DNA from: Leptospira dzoumogneensis
GTDB lineage: Bacteria > Spirochaetota > Leptospiria > Leptospirales > Leptospiraceae
DNA: 64,000 nt
Reading direction: 5' to 3'
NCBI RefSeq assembly: GCF_004770895.1
Contig: NZ_RQHS01000024.1
Span: 62,001 to 126,000, forward strand
Numbering within the stretch: the stretch's first letter is position 1; each line of letters opens with the position of its first letter. Made by a program: the position numbers and the translations under genes. Of the stretch, positions 46,294 through 55,844 are shown piece after piece. The notes beneath the pieces were generated by a model. That model was not told the origin of the DNA, did no database searches, and saw only the letters and a program-made list of their open reading frames with translations.

Positions 46294-47379
46294 TTGAAAT
46301 TATTCAAAAGAATCCTTCTGGTTTTGTTAAGTGTTTTCGCGTTATTACTTCTGCTAGTTTATTTTTCCACATTCCATCCATCCGACTTGGAATCAGTACA
46401 AGTAAAATGTGAAGAAGATGCTCCAAGCCTGGAGTCTTCGGAACCGATCAAGGTATTCTCTTGGAACATACAATATTTTGCAGGTAGGGATCGTGTATTT
46501 TGGTATGATGTTCCGGATGAGAACGGACCGGATACAGGCCCGTCCAGAGAAGAGATAGAATCTACTCTCAAAAAAGTAGCGAATGTGATCTTAGAAAGAG
46601 ATCCTGATTTTGTATTATTCCAAGAAGTGGATGATGGGGCCAAAAAAACTTATTCTGAAAACCAATCGGAAAGAATTCTTCCTCTACTTTCGGACAAGTA
46701 TCCCTGCCAAACGGAAGCATTTTATTGGAAGGCGGGTTTTGTTCCTCATCCCAAAATTATGGGTTCTGTCGGAATGAAGCTGACTATATTCAGTAAATAT
46801 AAAATTCTTTCCGCTTCCCGCCACCAGCTTCCTACTCCTCCCGCAGATCCTATCACCAAACAATTACAATTAAAACGTGCTGTCTTAGAGGCTTCCGTAG
46901 ATGTTAAAGGTAAAAAACCTTTGGTTCTTTTGAATACACATTTGGACGCATTCTCCATGGGAACGGATACGATGCAAAGACAGGTCGCATTTATAGGTCA
47001 GTTATTGGAAAAATTGGATTCTGAAAGATCAGAATGGATATTGGCGGGAGATTTTAATCTTCTTCCTCCCGGATTTTCCAGAAAACAATTACATCCTAAC
47101 GGAGCTTATTATTACAGCGACGACGAGGAAATTTCTCCCTTATTCAAAAAATGGAATTCGACTGCAAGCTTGGAAGAATTGAACGGACCTAACCAGGAAA
47201 AATTTTATACTCATGTTCCGAACGATCCTCAAATTGCAAAACCTGATCGAACCATAGATTATATTTTCTATTCTAAAGGTTTAACTAAGAAAGAATATAG
47301 AGTGTTAAAAGAAGGGGATGCTTTGGAATCCAGCGATCATCTTCCTTTAGAGGCTTCCTTCTCCTTGGAATCTCGTTAA
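46294..47379 (+). CDS. Membrane-anchored EEP-family nuclease/phosphatase
   Basis: 361 residues from TTG 46294, with AGAGG before it. One N-terminal hydrophobic segment (L-L-V-L-L-S-V-F-A-L-L-L-L-L-V-Y-F) anchors an endonuclease/exonuclease/phosphatase domain: F-S-W-N-I-Q-Y, the metal Glu in F-Q-E-V-D, L-N-T-H-L-D, the A-G-D-F-N-L-L pair and the final S-S-D-H-L-P-L. Such enzymes cut nucleic acid or phosphodiesters such as sphingomyelin or inositol phosphates. The domain faces the periplasm by the positive-inside pattern. A lipid phosphodiester target is possible; not resolved. Confidence 0.85.
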   Translation: MKLFKRILLVLLSVFALLLLLVYFSTFHPSDLESVQVKCEEDAPSLESSEPIKVFSWNIQYFAGRDRVFWYDVPDENGPDTGPSREEIESTLKKVANVILERDPDFVLFQEVDDGAKKTYSENQSERILPLLSDKYPCQTEAFYWKAGFVPHPKIMGSVGMKLTIFSKYKILSASRHQLPTPPADPITKQLQLKRAVLEASVDVKGKKPLVLLNTHLDAFSMGTDTMQRQVAFIGQLLEKLDSERSEWILAGDFNLLPPGFSRKQLHPNGAYYYSDDEEISPLFKKWNSTASLEELNGPNQEKFYTHVPNDPQIAKPDRTIDYIFYSKGLTKKEYRVLKEGDALESSDHLPLEASFSLESR

Positions 47380-47449
47380 TCGAGCCGGACAAATCCTTGC
47401 TCTTTTCTTAGAGGGCAAGAATTTGGAAAAAAACGAAAGATAGGGCATT

Positions 47450-47908
47450 ATGAGACCGTTTAAAATTCTGGGAGTGCAGCAGATCGCAGTCGGCGGAGAC
47501 AGTAAGGATAAACTCAAAAAATTTTGGGTGGATACTCTCGGATTGCAAAACATTGGTTCTTTTAGAAGTGAAAAAGAGAACGTAGATGAGGATATCCTGC
47601 AGATGGGCAAAGGTCCTTACGCAGTAGAAGTGGATATCATGGAACCGGTAGATCCAAGTAAAAGTCCAAAAGTGAATGATCCAAAACTGAATCATATCGG
47701 ACTTTGGGTGGATGATATTCATAAAGCGGTGGAATGGTTAAGCGCTCAAGGAGTTCGTTTCACTCCAGGCGGTATCCGCAAAGGTGCCGGCGGTCATGAT
47801 GTGACTTTTATCCATCCAAAAGGAAATGAAGAATTTCCACTTTGTGGAGAGGGCGTTCTTGTAGAGCTCGTCCAAGCTCCTAAAGAAGTGATCGAAGCAT
47901 TAGGTTAA
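47450..47908 (+). CDS. VOC/glyoxalase-superfamily protein
   Basis: 152 residues with two beta-alpha-beta-beta-beta modules. Seen: V-Q-Q-I-A-V-G near the start, the Y-A-V-E-V-D strand, [11 protein letters not shown] with a metal His, and the last strand V-L-V-E-L-V-Q-A-P with a metal Glu. The arrangement is closest to lactoylglutathione lyase or methylmalonyl-CoA epimerase-like members. mgsA lies 20 kb away, so methylglyoxal disposal is a possible role but context does not prove it. A strong terminator follows. Confidence 0.82.
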   Translation: MRPFKILGVQQIAVGGDSKDKLKKFWVDTLGLQNIGSFRSEKENVDEDILQMGKGPYAVEVDIMEPVDPSKSPKVNDPKLNHIGLWVDDIHKAVEWLSAQGVRFTPGGIRKGAGGHDVTFIHPKGNEEFPLCGEGVLVELVQAPKEVIEALG

Positions 47909-47933
47909 AAACCTCCGGTTCTTGAAGTCCGAA

Positions 47934-47965
47934 AAAAAAGGATCTCTTTTGAGATCCTTTTTTTT
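47934..47965. terminator. Bidirectional terminator
   Basis: GGATCTC-TTTT-GAGATCC stem with an A-run on the left and a T-run on the right, so it can stop both the VOC gene (plus) and the cyclase operon (minus), which converge here. Confidence 0.92.
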
Positions 47966-47972
47966 ATTAGAA

Positions 47973-49439
47973 TTATTTAATGCCCTGCAGGAAGTAAGTA
48001 TGCATCGGGCCTTTTCCTTTTACCTCGATCACATTCCTATCCTCGAAATTATATTTATCTTTTAAGGAAAGATAAACGGATTCGGAAACATGGATCCTTC
48101 CTGTGGCTCCATGGGATTCCATACGAGAAGCTGTATTTACCGAGTCCCCCCAGAGATCGTATACGAATTTGTTCTTTCCGATCACACCTGCGACTACTTC
48201 GCCGGTATGAAGACCGATACGAACATTAAATTCGAATTCTAACTCAGGTTTTAATTCGTTTAAACGATGTATCATGTCGAGTGCAGCCTGGGCCGCTTTA
48301 TGAGCATGGTCTTCCGTTGGGACAGGAATACCGCCTGCCAACATATAACAATCACCTATCGTTTTAATTTTTTCTAATTTATATTTGTCGGCGATCACAT
48401 CGAATTCAGTAAAAATACGGTTTAGGATCTCTACAAGTCTAGTCGGAGTTTGGATCTTAGTGGTTAATTTGGAAAACCCGACTATATCCGCAAATAACAC
48501 GGTAGAAGAAGGGAAATAATCCGCGATAACACCTTCTCCTCCTTTTAAACGATCCGCAATACTTCTGGGTAGAATGTTCAATAGAAGATTTTCGGACTTC
48601 TGTCTTTCTTCTTCTATACTCTTATTCAATACTTCGATCTTTTCCAAAGAGTCTTTTAATTCTTTGTTCCTTTTGGAAAGAGTTCTATAAGCATCCGCGT
48701 TATCCACGCCGATCGCCACATAGTTTGCCAAGGTCCTGAGAATATTCAGCTGATTCGGCTGGAATGCATTTTTAGAATAACTGTGAACTGTGAGAATTCC
48801 GATCAGACGTTCTTCTACCTTGAGAGGGAAGTATAATGCGGACTGGGAATTTTCTCCGAAATGTTTTCTGATATCGGCTAAATAATTCGGAAAATCTTTT
48901 TCGATATCCAGAGTGATCAGTTCTTTCTGTTGTTTTACACAATAAGAAGAAGGGTTATCCTCTTCTAAAGAATCCACGGAAGGAGCAGGGACATATCTTC
49001 CGTCTATTACGCAAAACTTATATTTGATCTCTTTTTTTTCTTCGTCGTAAGTCCCGAATGCGAGAACATCCATCGGAACGATAGACTTAGTATTTTCATA
49101 GACCGATTGTATGATAACTTTAGGTTCAAGGGAAGAAGTGATGATCTTTCCGATCTCCGTTACAAGTTTGAGGTCCATATAAGCGGCCTCTAACATTATA
49201 TTAGAATCGGTTAATGCTTCTTGGGTTTTGAGAAGTCTATGCTGGGTGGAGTCCCCGATCTTCATTATCTTGGAAGATTGTTTGAGAAGGGACTCGTAGG
49301 ATCCTACCAAGGTCTTTAATTTTAGTTTAGGATCCTCTTTGGTATTCGAATCTTCTAAAAAAGACTGAGCATCCGAGAGAAGTTTAAATTCCTGCTCGAA
49401 AAAAGTATTTTGTTCTTTCGAAGTTTCGTTCTTTTCCAC
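47973..49439 (-). CDS. GAF-domain class III adenylate cyclase
   Basis: 488 residues from GTG 49439. A helical start (about 1-95) leads into a GAF sensor domain (about 95-250), a coiled-coil link (about 250-300) with L-L-L-N-I-L-P-R-S-I-A-D-R-L, and a class III cyclase domain (about 310-488). Metal Asp residues are Asp318 (F-A-D-I-V-G-F-S) and Asp363 (T-I-G-D-C-Y); Lys359, Asp428 (Y-D-L-W-G-D), Asn435 and Arg439 fit an ATP-using active cyclase. It lies last in an operon with SiaC-, SiaB- and PP2C-type genes, where Pseudomonas has the diguanylate cyclase SiaD, so it is likely the output enzyme of that switch. cAMP is inferred. Confidence 0.93.
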   Translation of the reverse strand: MEKNETSKEQNTFFEQEFKLLSDAQSFLEDSNTKEDPKLKLKTLVGSYESLLKQSSKIMKIGDSTQHRLLKTQEALTDSNIMLEAAYMDLKLVTEIGKIITSSLEPKVIIQSVYENTKSIVPMDVLAFGTYDEEKKEIKYKFCVIDGRYVPAPSVDSLEEDNPSSYCVKQQKELITLDIEKDFPNYLADIRKHFGENSQSALYFPLKVEERLIGILTVHSYSKNAFQPNQLNILRTLANYVAIGVDNADAYRTLSKRNKELKDSLEKIEVLNKSIEEERQKSENLLLNILPRSIADRLKGGEGVIADYFPSSTVLFADIVGFSKLTTKIQTPTRLVEILNRIFTEFDVIADKYKLEKIKTIGDCYMLAGGIPVPTEDHAHKAAQAALDMIHRLNELKPELEFEFNVRIGLHTGEVVAGVIGKNKFVYDLWGDSVNTASRMESHGATGRIHVSESVYLSLKDKYNFEDRNVIEVKGKGPMHTYFLQGIK

Positions 49440-49461
49440 TTAATTCCGCACGAGAGAGATC

Positions 49462-49836
49462 TTATTTATAAGATTTCATCTTGAAAGGCAGGGACAAATC
49501 GGAAGAAAACTCCTCTCCGGTTTCCTGCATGTCTTCGTCGTCTTCCTTATAAAGCCACTCTACTTCTACTTTTCCACCTTTGTCATGATATTTCTGGAGA
49601 TTGTCCAAAATATCCATGATCACTTTGGAAGAACTGGTATTAAAATAATCCATTTGAAAACGGAACTGGATCTGTTTGTTTGCAGATTGGATTGAAGATA
49701 ACCAGTCAAAGACCGGTTTGTAAAACGCCATTGCGTTTTCAGGATAAGATTCTCCGATAATTTCCGCGAGCCCCTTGTCCGATTCTAAGATAATTTCCGG
49801 TGAAGTTTTAGTCTGTTGTATATGTAAGGATTCCAT
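49462..49836 (-). CDS. SiaC-like DUF1987 regulatory phosphoprotein
   Basis: 124 residues. It matches the DUF1987/SiaC family: I-Q-Q-T-K-T-S-P-E-I near the start, G-E-S-Y-P-E-N-A, then Y-F-N-T-S-S-S-K (64-71) and the helix V-I-M-D-I-L-D-N-L. Thr67 in N-T-S-S-S corresponds in position to Thr68, the SiaB phosphorylation site of Pseudomonas SiaC. In that system unphosphorylated SiaC binds and activates the cyclase. The ATG is 2 bases after the SiaB-like stop and has AAGGA; the cyclase gene starts 22 bases later. A direct cyclase-activating role here is inferred. Confidence 0.9.
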   Translation of the reverse strand: MESLHIQQTKTSPEIILESDKGLAEIIGESYPENAMAFYKPVFDWLSSIQSANKQIQFRFQMDYFNTSSSKVIMDILDNLQKYHDKGGKVEVEWLYKEDDEDMQETGEEFSSDLSLPFKMKSYK

Positions 49837-49838
49837 GA

Positions 49839-50399
49839 TTAGTTTTCCTTCGTAAAGAATGCGGAGATTGTAAAAAAGGATAGTTTGCCATCCAATTTGT
49901 CGAAACGAAACACCAGAGGTCCGTCCGACTTCCTGGCGATATCGATTAATCCCACACCTGCTCCTTTGCTATCTTCCGGCCTCTCCGATCTAAGCTGCTG
50001 TTGGTAGAAGGACTTTAATTCGTCCTTACTCATGGAGTTGATTTTTTGGATCCTTTCGGTCAAAAACTCGATTTTCTCGTTTAGTACCAAATTTCCCGAA
50101 GCAACATGGTAGCCAACCGAATTTTCCCTAACTATGAGGATCCCTACGCCTGCATCTTTCTGCTCTTCGTTAATTTTTCGCTCAGCGGAGTAGTGCAGCA
50201 TGTTTTGCGCTAGTTCAATAAATACCGCGAAAATTTTCTTTATTTTAGATTCTGTGCTCAAAGAAGTTCGGATCATAGATCCTAACTCAGTTAGAACTTC
50301 CTGAGACAGTCTGCCCTTAAAGGATACGAGTAGATTAAACTCGCTAGTTTCCTGATAAGTCTTAAATAGATTTACGACTTCATTTTCCATCTTCAGCAT
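49839..50399 (-). CDS. SiaB-like protein kinase (GHKL ATPase fold)
   Basis: 186 residues of the SiaB/DUF6272 family. The N-box E-L-A-Q-N-M-L-H-Y-S has Asn66, and the glycine box G-A-G-V-G-L-I-D-I-A is at 146-155, both as in histidine-kinase-like/SpoIIAB-type ATPases. SiaB phosphorylates SiaC on Thr. The upstream PP2C-bearing gene ends 23 bases before, and SiaC follows at 2 bases. An alternative ATG three codons in (50390) has the better spaced AAGGAAG. A second member of the family lies at 61982-62521. Confidence 0.9.
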   Translation of the reverse strand: MLKMENEVVNLFKTYQETSEFNLLVSFKGRLSQEVLTELGSMIRTSLSTESKIKKIFAVFIELAQNMLHYSAERKINEEQKDAGVGILIVRENSVGYHVASGNLVLNEKIEFLTERIQKINSMSKDELKSFYQQQLRSERPEDSKGAGVGLIDIARKSDGPLVFRFDKLDGKLSFFTISAFFTKEN

Positions 50400-50422
50400 C
50401 TTCCTTTTTCAGAAACATCTCC

Positions 50423-53400
50423 TTATCTTCCCCCCAATATTACACCGACTAGTGTTATGTCGTCCCGCTGGGCCTCTCCGTTTTGGTGAGCTAACAGGAA
50501 GGATTCTAAACGTTCTTTTTGTTCTTCACCGGAAAGATGTTCTATCCCGCTTAAGAAGTTTAATAACCCTTTGGTCCCAATTTTTTGTCGGTCCGGATTC
50601 GGCTGGTCCATAAAGCCGTCCGTGGTTAAGTAAACACTCGTACGTATTCCTTTTTCCAAGGAGATGGAGTGTGTTGTAAATTTTCGCGTTTCTTCTTTTT
50701 GCCTGCCGCCGATCGAGAATCTATCACCTTTAATTTCGGTCAAGACTCCGCCTTTTCCTATAAAAATAGGTCGTTTTGCTCCCGCAAAGTATAAATTGTT
50801 TCCTTCAATCTTTAATAGACAAAGATCCATTCCATCTCTTGAATTTGTTTGGTCCATGTCCTGTTTGAGGGCCTGTCTTACTTTTTTATGCAAATGTTCT
50901 AAAATAGAACCCGGATCCGTAATACCAATTTCGTTCACGATCTGATTGAGCAAAGTATTTCCGATCATGGACATAAGAGCTCCCGGAACTCCATGACCGG
51001 TACAATCTACAGATGCGATATATATTGTATCTTCCTGTTTTGAAAACCAGTAAAAATCTCCCGATACTATATCTTTCGGACGGAATACCACAAAATAATC
51101 GGAAAGTGCGTTTCCTAATACTTCAGAAGAAGGTAAAATTGCCTGCTGGATATTCAATGAATATGTAATACTATCCGTAATATGCTGGTTTTTTAATGCC
51201 AGATCGTCGTTAGCCTGAGCTAATTCTTTTGTCCTTTCTGCGACTTTACTTTCCAAATTCGCGTAAAGTAATGCGTTATCGATGGAGATCGCCGCCTGAG
51301 AAGACAAAATGGAGATAGTCTGCAGTCTATCCGAAGTAAATGCCGCCTCGGAGAGATTATTCTCCAAATATAATATACCGATCAGTTCTCCCTGCTTGAT
51401 GATCGGAGAACATAGAACGGATTTTGTTTTCCTTTCTCTAATATATGGATCCTTGTTGAACTTCTCGTCCGCGAACGCGTTACGCAGCACCAGGTCCTCT
51501 TTGGTCCTTTCTACATAGTAAATAACGCTGATAGGTATATTTTTACTCTCTTGGATCGGGATTCCCTGGAGAACTCTGATCTCGTCGTCGGTCGTGCTGC
51601 CTTCCGCTTCTACGAAAAGTTTTCCGTCCCTTCTCAGGATCATGACTCCTTTTTCTGCTCCAACGTTCTCTATGGAGATCTGCATCAAAGTATCCAATAA
51701 GGATTCTAGTTTGATCTCTCCGGAGATCGCAGTGGAACTTTTCATAATGGACTGGAAGTCCAGTGTCTGACCGGAATATACTTCCGTTGCGGAAGAGGTT
51801 CTCGTGCTTAGGGTCCCGATCGTGCGGGTTGTGCGGAAGGTATCCCTTCCTCCTTTTTCTCGGATAAATTCCGGGAATTGTGCTTTGAGAAGTTCCTGTT
51901 TTTTAGTCGCTCCCCATCTTCCGTATTTTTGGTAAGCTTCCGAGATATACTGGGAACCGATCTTGGCGCTTCCTTTGGAGAACCAGAATTTGGATGCAAG
52001 TTCCGCGGCCAAAGCCTCGTCGTTATAATATTCGTTTTTGCCTGCAAGCTGAACCGCTTGTTCGTACGTTTTGGCGGCTTTCCAGTTTTTGTATTCTAAT
52101 CTTGCAAGTTCGGCTTCAACCAAAAGGAATTTATGTTCGAAGTTTTCAGGAGCGTTTTCCGAAAGAACTTTAAGTTTCTGTTGGTTCTTCTTAATTCTAT
52201 CTAAGAACTTAGCCTTTTGTTCTTGGGTGGAAAGTTTATAGTTCGCAGCCATCGCTAGAGAATATAGATAAGCATGTTCTTCCACTGCGATCTGGCCGGA
52301 AATGAATCCGAGCATACTTTCGGATTCTTCTAATTCTTTTAATGCACTTTCCGATTCACCATAGCTGAGAAGTGTTCTTGCCTTCATGATCTTAAAGAGA
52401 CAAACAGGGAAAGGACTTTGGTGAGAATTACATAGTTCGATATAATTCTGTTCACTCATATCATCGATCGCAAATTCAAGATGAGAGGAAGTTTTTCCTC
52501 TTAGGTTGGAAACTACCAGTGCGGATGCGAGAACGGTATCGATCGCTAAGTTGTTTTTTACCTTGCGGGTGAATTTTAAAAGACCGTCTATTTTAGGTTT
52601 TACTAATTCTAGGTTTTTGGATTGAAGGACCACATTGACTGCGTCATTCATTGCGCAGTAACCGCCATGCAGGAATTCCCCGGACTCTAAACTGGCCTGG
52701 ATCCCTCTATGGTTGATCTCTTCCGAATATTTTAAATGTCTTACGAAAGGAGTGGTATAGTTTGCGAGAATATTCGCTGCTTTGGTGATCCCGCTCGGGT
52801 TCTTGTACTTCTCGCTTACTTTGATCGCAAGTTCCGCGAATTCGTAACCTTTTCTGTATTCTTGGAAGCCGGAAGTGAGAAGGATCGCATACATGGAATA
52901 TCCGTACGGATCTGAAAGGTTTCCGTATTTCAAGAATAGGTTTACCATTTTCAAGGAAACGATAGGGAAAAGCGATAATGCAAAATTATAAACGGTAGGA
53001 ATGGCGCTGATCAAAAGATTCACCGCCATGATCTGTTCTTGTTTTTGGATCAGTGGGAGGTCCAACAAGGAGTCTACTGTCTTTCCTTCCAGAGCCTTGT
53101 TTACGATCTCTATCTCTTCTCCTGTTACTTTTTCATGATCTTTTTCAGGAATATCCACGCCCAAAGGTTGGAGTGCCTTGATGATCATAGGAAGAGCTAG
53201 ATCGAATTTTCCAAGAGCTGAATATTGGATGATCAGAAGATTGCAAGCATCCGCTTTTTCGATCGGAGATCTTGCGTATTTTAAAAGTGTATCTATCGTC
53301 TTTTGAGAATCGTCAAAGTTCCCTGTTAGATACTGGGTCTCTCCTAACTCTCTAAAGATAGAATAACAAAGATCATATTTCGCATTCCAAAGAGAATCAT

Positions 53401-55801
53401 CTCCTTGAGAAGCTTCAGGCAGAAGGAAAAGTAATTCTCTTGCTTTCGCGATATAAGAAAGAGCAGGTTTGTAAGCCGTGGAATTTTTGGCCTTCTTCCC
53501 TGCGATCAGATCTAACTGAGCTAGTTTCAGTTTTTCAGCAGACTCAGTGATGAGCCCGGATCCGATATTCATGTGATTTGCAATATCGAAAATATTGTCT
53601 TCGATCTGTTTTGGATCCGCTCCTTCTATCAGGAATCTTCCTAATTGTAAACGGATCTTCTTTTTCTTTTCTTCTTCTATGATTTCGTAAGCGGCTTGCT
53701 GGACCCTGTCATGTTGGAATCGGAAGGTGACCGTTTTTGCAGTCTGGTAATTTTTGTCCTTATTCGCCGCAGTTTCTTCGAAAGATTCCGCAAGACGATA
53801 ATTTTCACCGATCGGAACGATCAATTCTTCCGCGATTGTTTCCTGCAAAGAACTTAATGCGGTTTTATAATCTGTTTCTAAAATACGAGTGATAAGTGCC
53901 AGATCGAAACTGCTTCCGATACAGGCTGCCATTTCCAGGGTTTCTTGGATCTTAGGAGAAAGTTTACGGATCCTATTTACTAAAAGTTCAACTACGTTAT
54001 CCGAAATTTTGGTGTTTTTGATCTTGGCGATATCCCATTTCCAGACACCTTCTCCCGGTTTCCCGGAGCCCTGGTCGAAATAGACAGAGTCTTCTTTGGC
54101 GAGTTGTTTCAGAAGTTCCCCGATAAAGAACGGGTTTCCTCCCGTTTTGGAATGGATGATCTCCGCTAATTCAGCGGTTTTATCTTCCGAAATATAAAGA
54201 CTGTCCGAGAGTAATTGCCTTACATCTTTTAACGCTAAAGGTTGTAGAACGATCTTGTACGGATCTAATCCTTCTTTTTCTAAAGTATCCAGCAATACTT
54301 GGAAAGGGTGAGAAGAATCCACCTCGTTGTCCCTATAAGCCAATATGATGAAAAGATAATTTACGGTTACGTCTTCCATCAGATTTTTGAGAAGTTCTAA
54401 GGAAGCGGTATCCGCCCATTGCATATCATCCAGGAAGATCGCAAGTGGATGTTCCGGGCTTGCGAAAACCTTAATGAAGTTTTGGAATACTATATAAAAA
54501 CGGTTCGCGTTCTCTTGAGGTCCAAGTTCCGGAACAGGGTCCTGTTTCCCGATAATGATCTCTAGCTCAGGGATCACATCCGTGACCACTTTTCCGTTTG
54601 CACCTACCGCTTTTTTGATCTTACTCTTCCAGGATTCGATCCTTTCCGGAGATTCGGTTAAGATCAATTCTACCAAACTGGAAAATACTTGGATGATGGC
54701 GGAGAATGGAAGGTTTCGATTGTACTGATCGAACTTTCCTGAAATAAAATAACCTTTGGATTCCGTGAGAGGCTTATTGATCTCCTTCACTAAAGAGGAT
54801 TTTCCCACACCGGAATATCCTCCGATCAAAACCATTCTGGATCTTCCGTTTGCGGCAACGGATTTGAATTCCTCTAAAAGAGTTTTGATATACTCGTCCC
54901 TTCCGTAAAGTTTCTGAGGGATCTTGAATTCTGTAGAAAAATCGGTTTGGGCCAGAGGGAAAGAAGGGAAGTCCGTCTTTTCTTTCCAGAGAGCGTATGC
55001 CTTCTCCAAATCTCCCTGAAGTCCTCGAGCGGTTTGGTATCTGTCTTCCGCGTTTTTTGCCAGAAGTTTCATTACGATTTCTGAAAGTACTGTAGGGATC
55101 TCCGATCTTGCTTCTTTTGGAGAAGCCGGGATCTTCGCTAAATGTGAATGTACTAATTGTAAAAGGTCGTCCCCGTCGAATGGAAGTTTTCCGAGTAACA
55201 TCTCATAGTAAGTGATCCCCAAAGAATAAAAATCACTTCTGTAATCTACGGAACGATTCATCCTTCCGGTTTGCTCCGGAGAAACATAGTGGATGGAACC
55301 TTCTAAAATATTAGGAGCAGACCAAGAGGTCTCTTCCTTATTCAATTTGGTGGAAATCCCGAAGTCTATGATCCGGATCTGTTTTTCATCCTTATTGAAT
55401 ATTATATTTTCAGGTTTTAAGTCCTTGTGTATGATCTTTTTGGAATGGATCTCACTCAGTCTTTCCGCGAGTTGGATGGAAATAGGGAAGAAGTCCGAAA
55501 GAGTCATCGGCTTTTTGGAGATAAAATCCTTTAGGGAACCTCCGGGCACGAAATCCATAAAAAGTGCGAACCCGTCTTGCAACTTCTCGAACTTGATAGG
55601 TTTAACAAAATAACCGGAAGAAAGTAAATTTAAGATCTCGAATTCATTCCTAAGATTCACCACCGAAGGATGTAATTCGTCCAAAACCGGAAGAAATTTG
55701 ATGATGACGGATCTATTGTCTTCTTTACGAACAGCTTTATAAACTTCGGACGCAGATTCGGCATTCAGCCTTTCTTTTAGTTCGAACCCTGTTACGATCA
55801 T
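50423..55801 (-). CDS. Giant Ser/Thr kinase-AAA-GAF-SpoIIE (PP2C) signalling protein
   Basis: 1792 residues, first gene of the switch operon. Order: protein kinase (about 5-270; Lys35, H-K-D-L-K-P-E-N at 125-132, D-F-G at 146-148, S-P-E-Q at 174-177), AAA_16 ATPase (about 298-560; Walker A G-G-Y-S-G-V-G-K-S near 327-335, then F-L-D-D-M-Q-W-A-D), a long helical TPR-like region (about 600-1360), a GAF domain (about 1385-1540), a short coiled coil and a SpoIIE-type PP2C phosphatase (about 1560-1790; S-G-D-F-Y-W, S-V-D-C-T-G-H-G-V-P-G, D-G-F-M-D, R-D-D-I-T-L). The phosphatase end is the SiaA equivalent, which would dephosphorylate the SiaC-like protein. Kinase and GAF parts add upstream sensing. 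Confidence 0.93.
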   Translation of the reverse strand: MIVTGFELKERLNAESASEVYKAVRKEDNRSVIIKFLPVLDELHPSVVNLRNEFEILNLLSSGYFVKPIKFEKLQDGFALFMDFVPGGSLKDFISKKPMTLSDFFPISIQLAERLSEIHSKKIIHKDLKPENIIFNKDEKQIRIIDFGISTKLNKEETSWSAPNILEGSIHYVSPEQTGRMNRSVDYRSDFYSLGITYYEMLLGKLPFDGDDLLQLVHSHLAKIPASPKEARSEIPTVLSEIVMKLLAKNAEDRYQTARGLQGDLEKAYALWKEKTDFPSFPLAQTDFSTEFKIPQKLYGRDEYIKTLLEEFKSVAANGRSRMVLIGGYSGVGKSSLVKEINKPLTESKGYFISGKFDQYNRNLPFSAIIQVFSSLVELILTESPERIESWKSKIKKAVGANGKVVTDVIPELEIIIGKQDPVPELGPQENANRFYIVFQNFIKVFASPEHPLAIFLDDMQWADTASLELLKNLMEDVTVNYLFIILAYRDNEVDSSHPFQVLLDTLEKEGLDPYKIVLQPLALKDVRQLLSDSLYISEDKTAELAEIIHSKTGGNPFFIGELLKQLAKEDSVYFDQGSGKPGEGVWKWDIAKIKNTKISDNVVELLVNRIRKLSPKIQETLEMAACIGSSFDLALITRILETDYKTALSSLQETIAEELIVPIGENYRLAESFEETAANKDKNYQTAKTVTFRFQHDRVQQAAYEIIEEEKKKKIRLQLGRFLIEGADPKQIEDNIFDIANHMNIGSGLITESAEKLKLAQLDLIAGKKAKNSTAYKPALSYIAKARELLFLLPEASQGDDSLWNAKYDLCYSIFRELGETQYLTGNFDDSQKTIDTLLKYARSPIEKADACNLLIIQYSALGKFDLALPMIIKALQPLGVDIPEKDHEKVTGEEIEIVNKALEGKTVDSLLDLPLIQKQEQIMAVNLLISAIPTVYNFALSLFPIVSLKMVNLFLKYGNLSDPYGYSMYAILLTSGFQEYRKGYEFAELAIKVSEKYKNPSGITKAANILANYTTPFVRHLKYSEEINHRGIQASLESGEFLHGGYCAMNDAVNVVLQSKNLELVKPKIDGLLKFTRKVKNNLAIDTVLASALVVSNLRGKTSSHLEFAIDDMSEQNYIELCNSHQSPFPVCLFKIMKARTLLSYGESESALKELEESESMLGFISGQIAVEEHAYLYSLAMAANYKLSTQEQKAKFLDRIKKNQQKLKVLSENAPENFEHKFLLVEAELARLEYKNWKAAKTYEQAVQLAGKNEYYNDEALAAELASKFWFSKGSAKIGSQYISEAYQKYGRWGATKKQELLKAQFPEFIREKGGRDTFRTTRTIGTLSTRTSSATEVYSGQTLDFQSIMKSSTAISGEIKLESLLDTLMQISIENVGAEKGVMILRRDGKLFVEAEGSTTDDEIRVLQGIPIQESKNIPISVIYYVERTKEDLVLRNAFADEKFNKDPYIRERKTKSVLCSPIIKQGELIGILYLENNLSEAAFTSDRLQTISILSSQAAISIDNALLYANLESKVAERTKELAQANDDLALKNQHITDSITYSLNIQQAILPSSEVLGNALSDYFVVFRPKDIVSGDFYWFSKQEDTIYIASVDCTGHGVPGALMSMIGNTLLNQIVNEIGITDPGSILEHLHKKVRQALKQDMDQTNSRDGMDLCLLKIEGNNLYFAGAKRPIFIGKGGVLTEIKGDRFSIGGRQKEETRKFTTHSISLEKGIRTSVYLTTDGFMDQPNPDRQKIGTKGLLNFLSGIEHLSGEEQKERLESFLLAHQNGEAQRDDITLVGVILGGR

Positions 55802-55844
55802 CCTTCTACTTCACCTTTATTTTTATATTCTAAATATCGAATTT

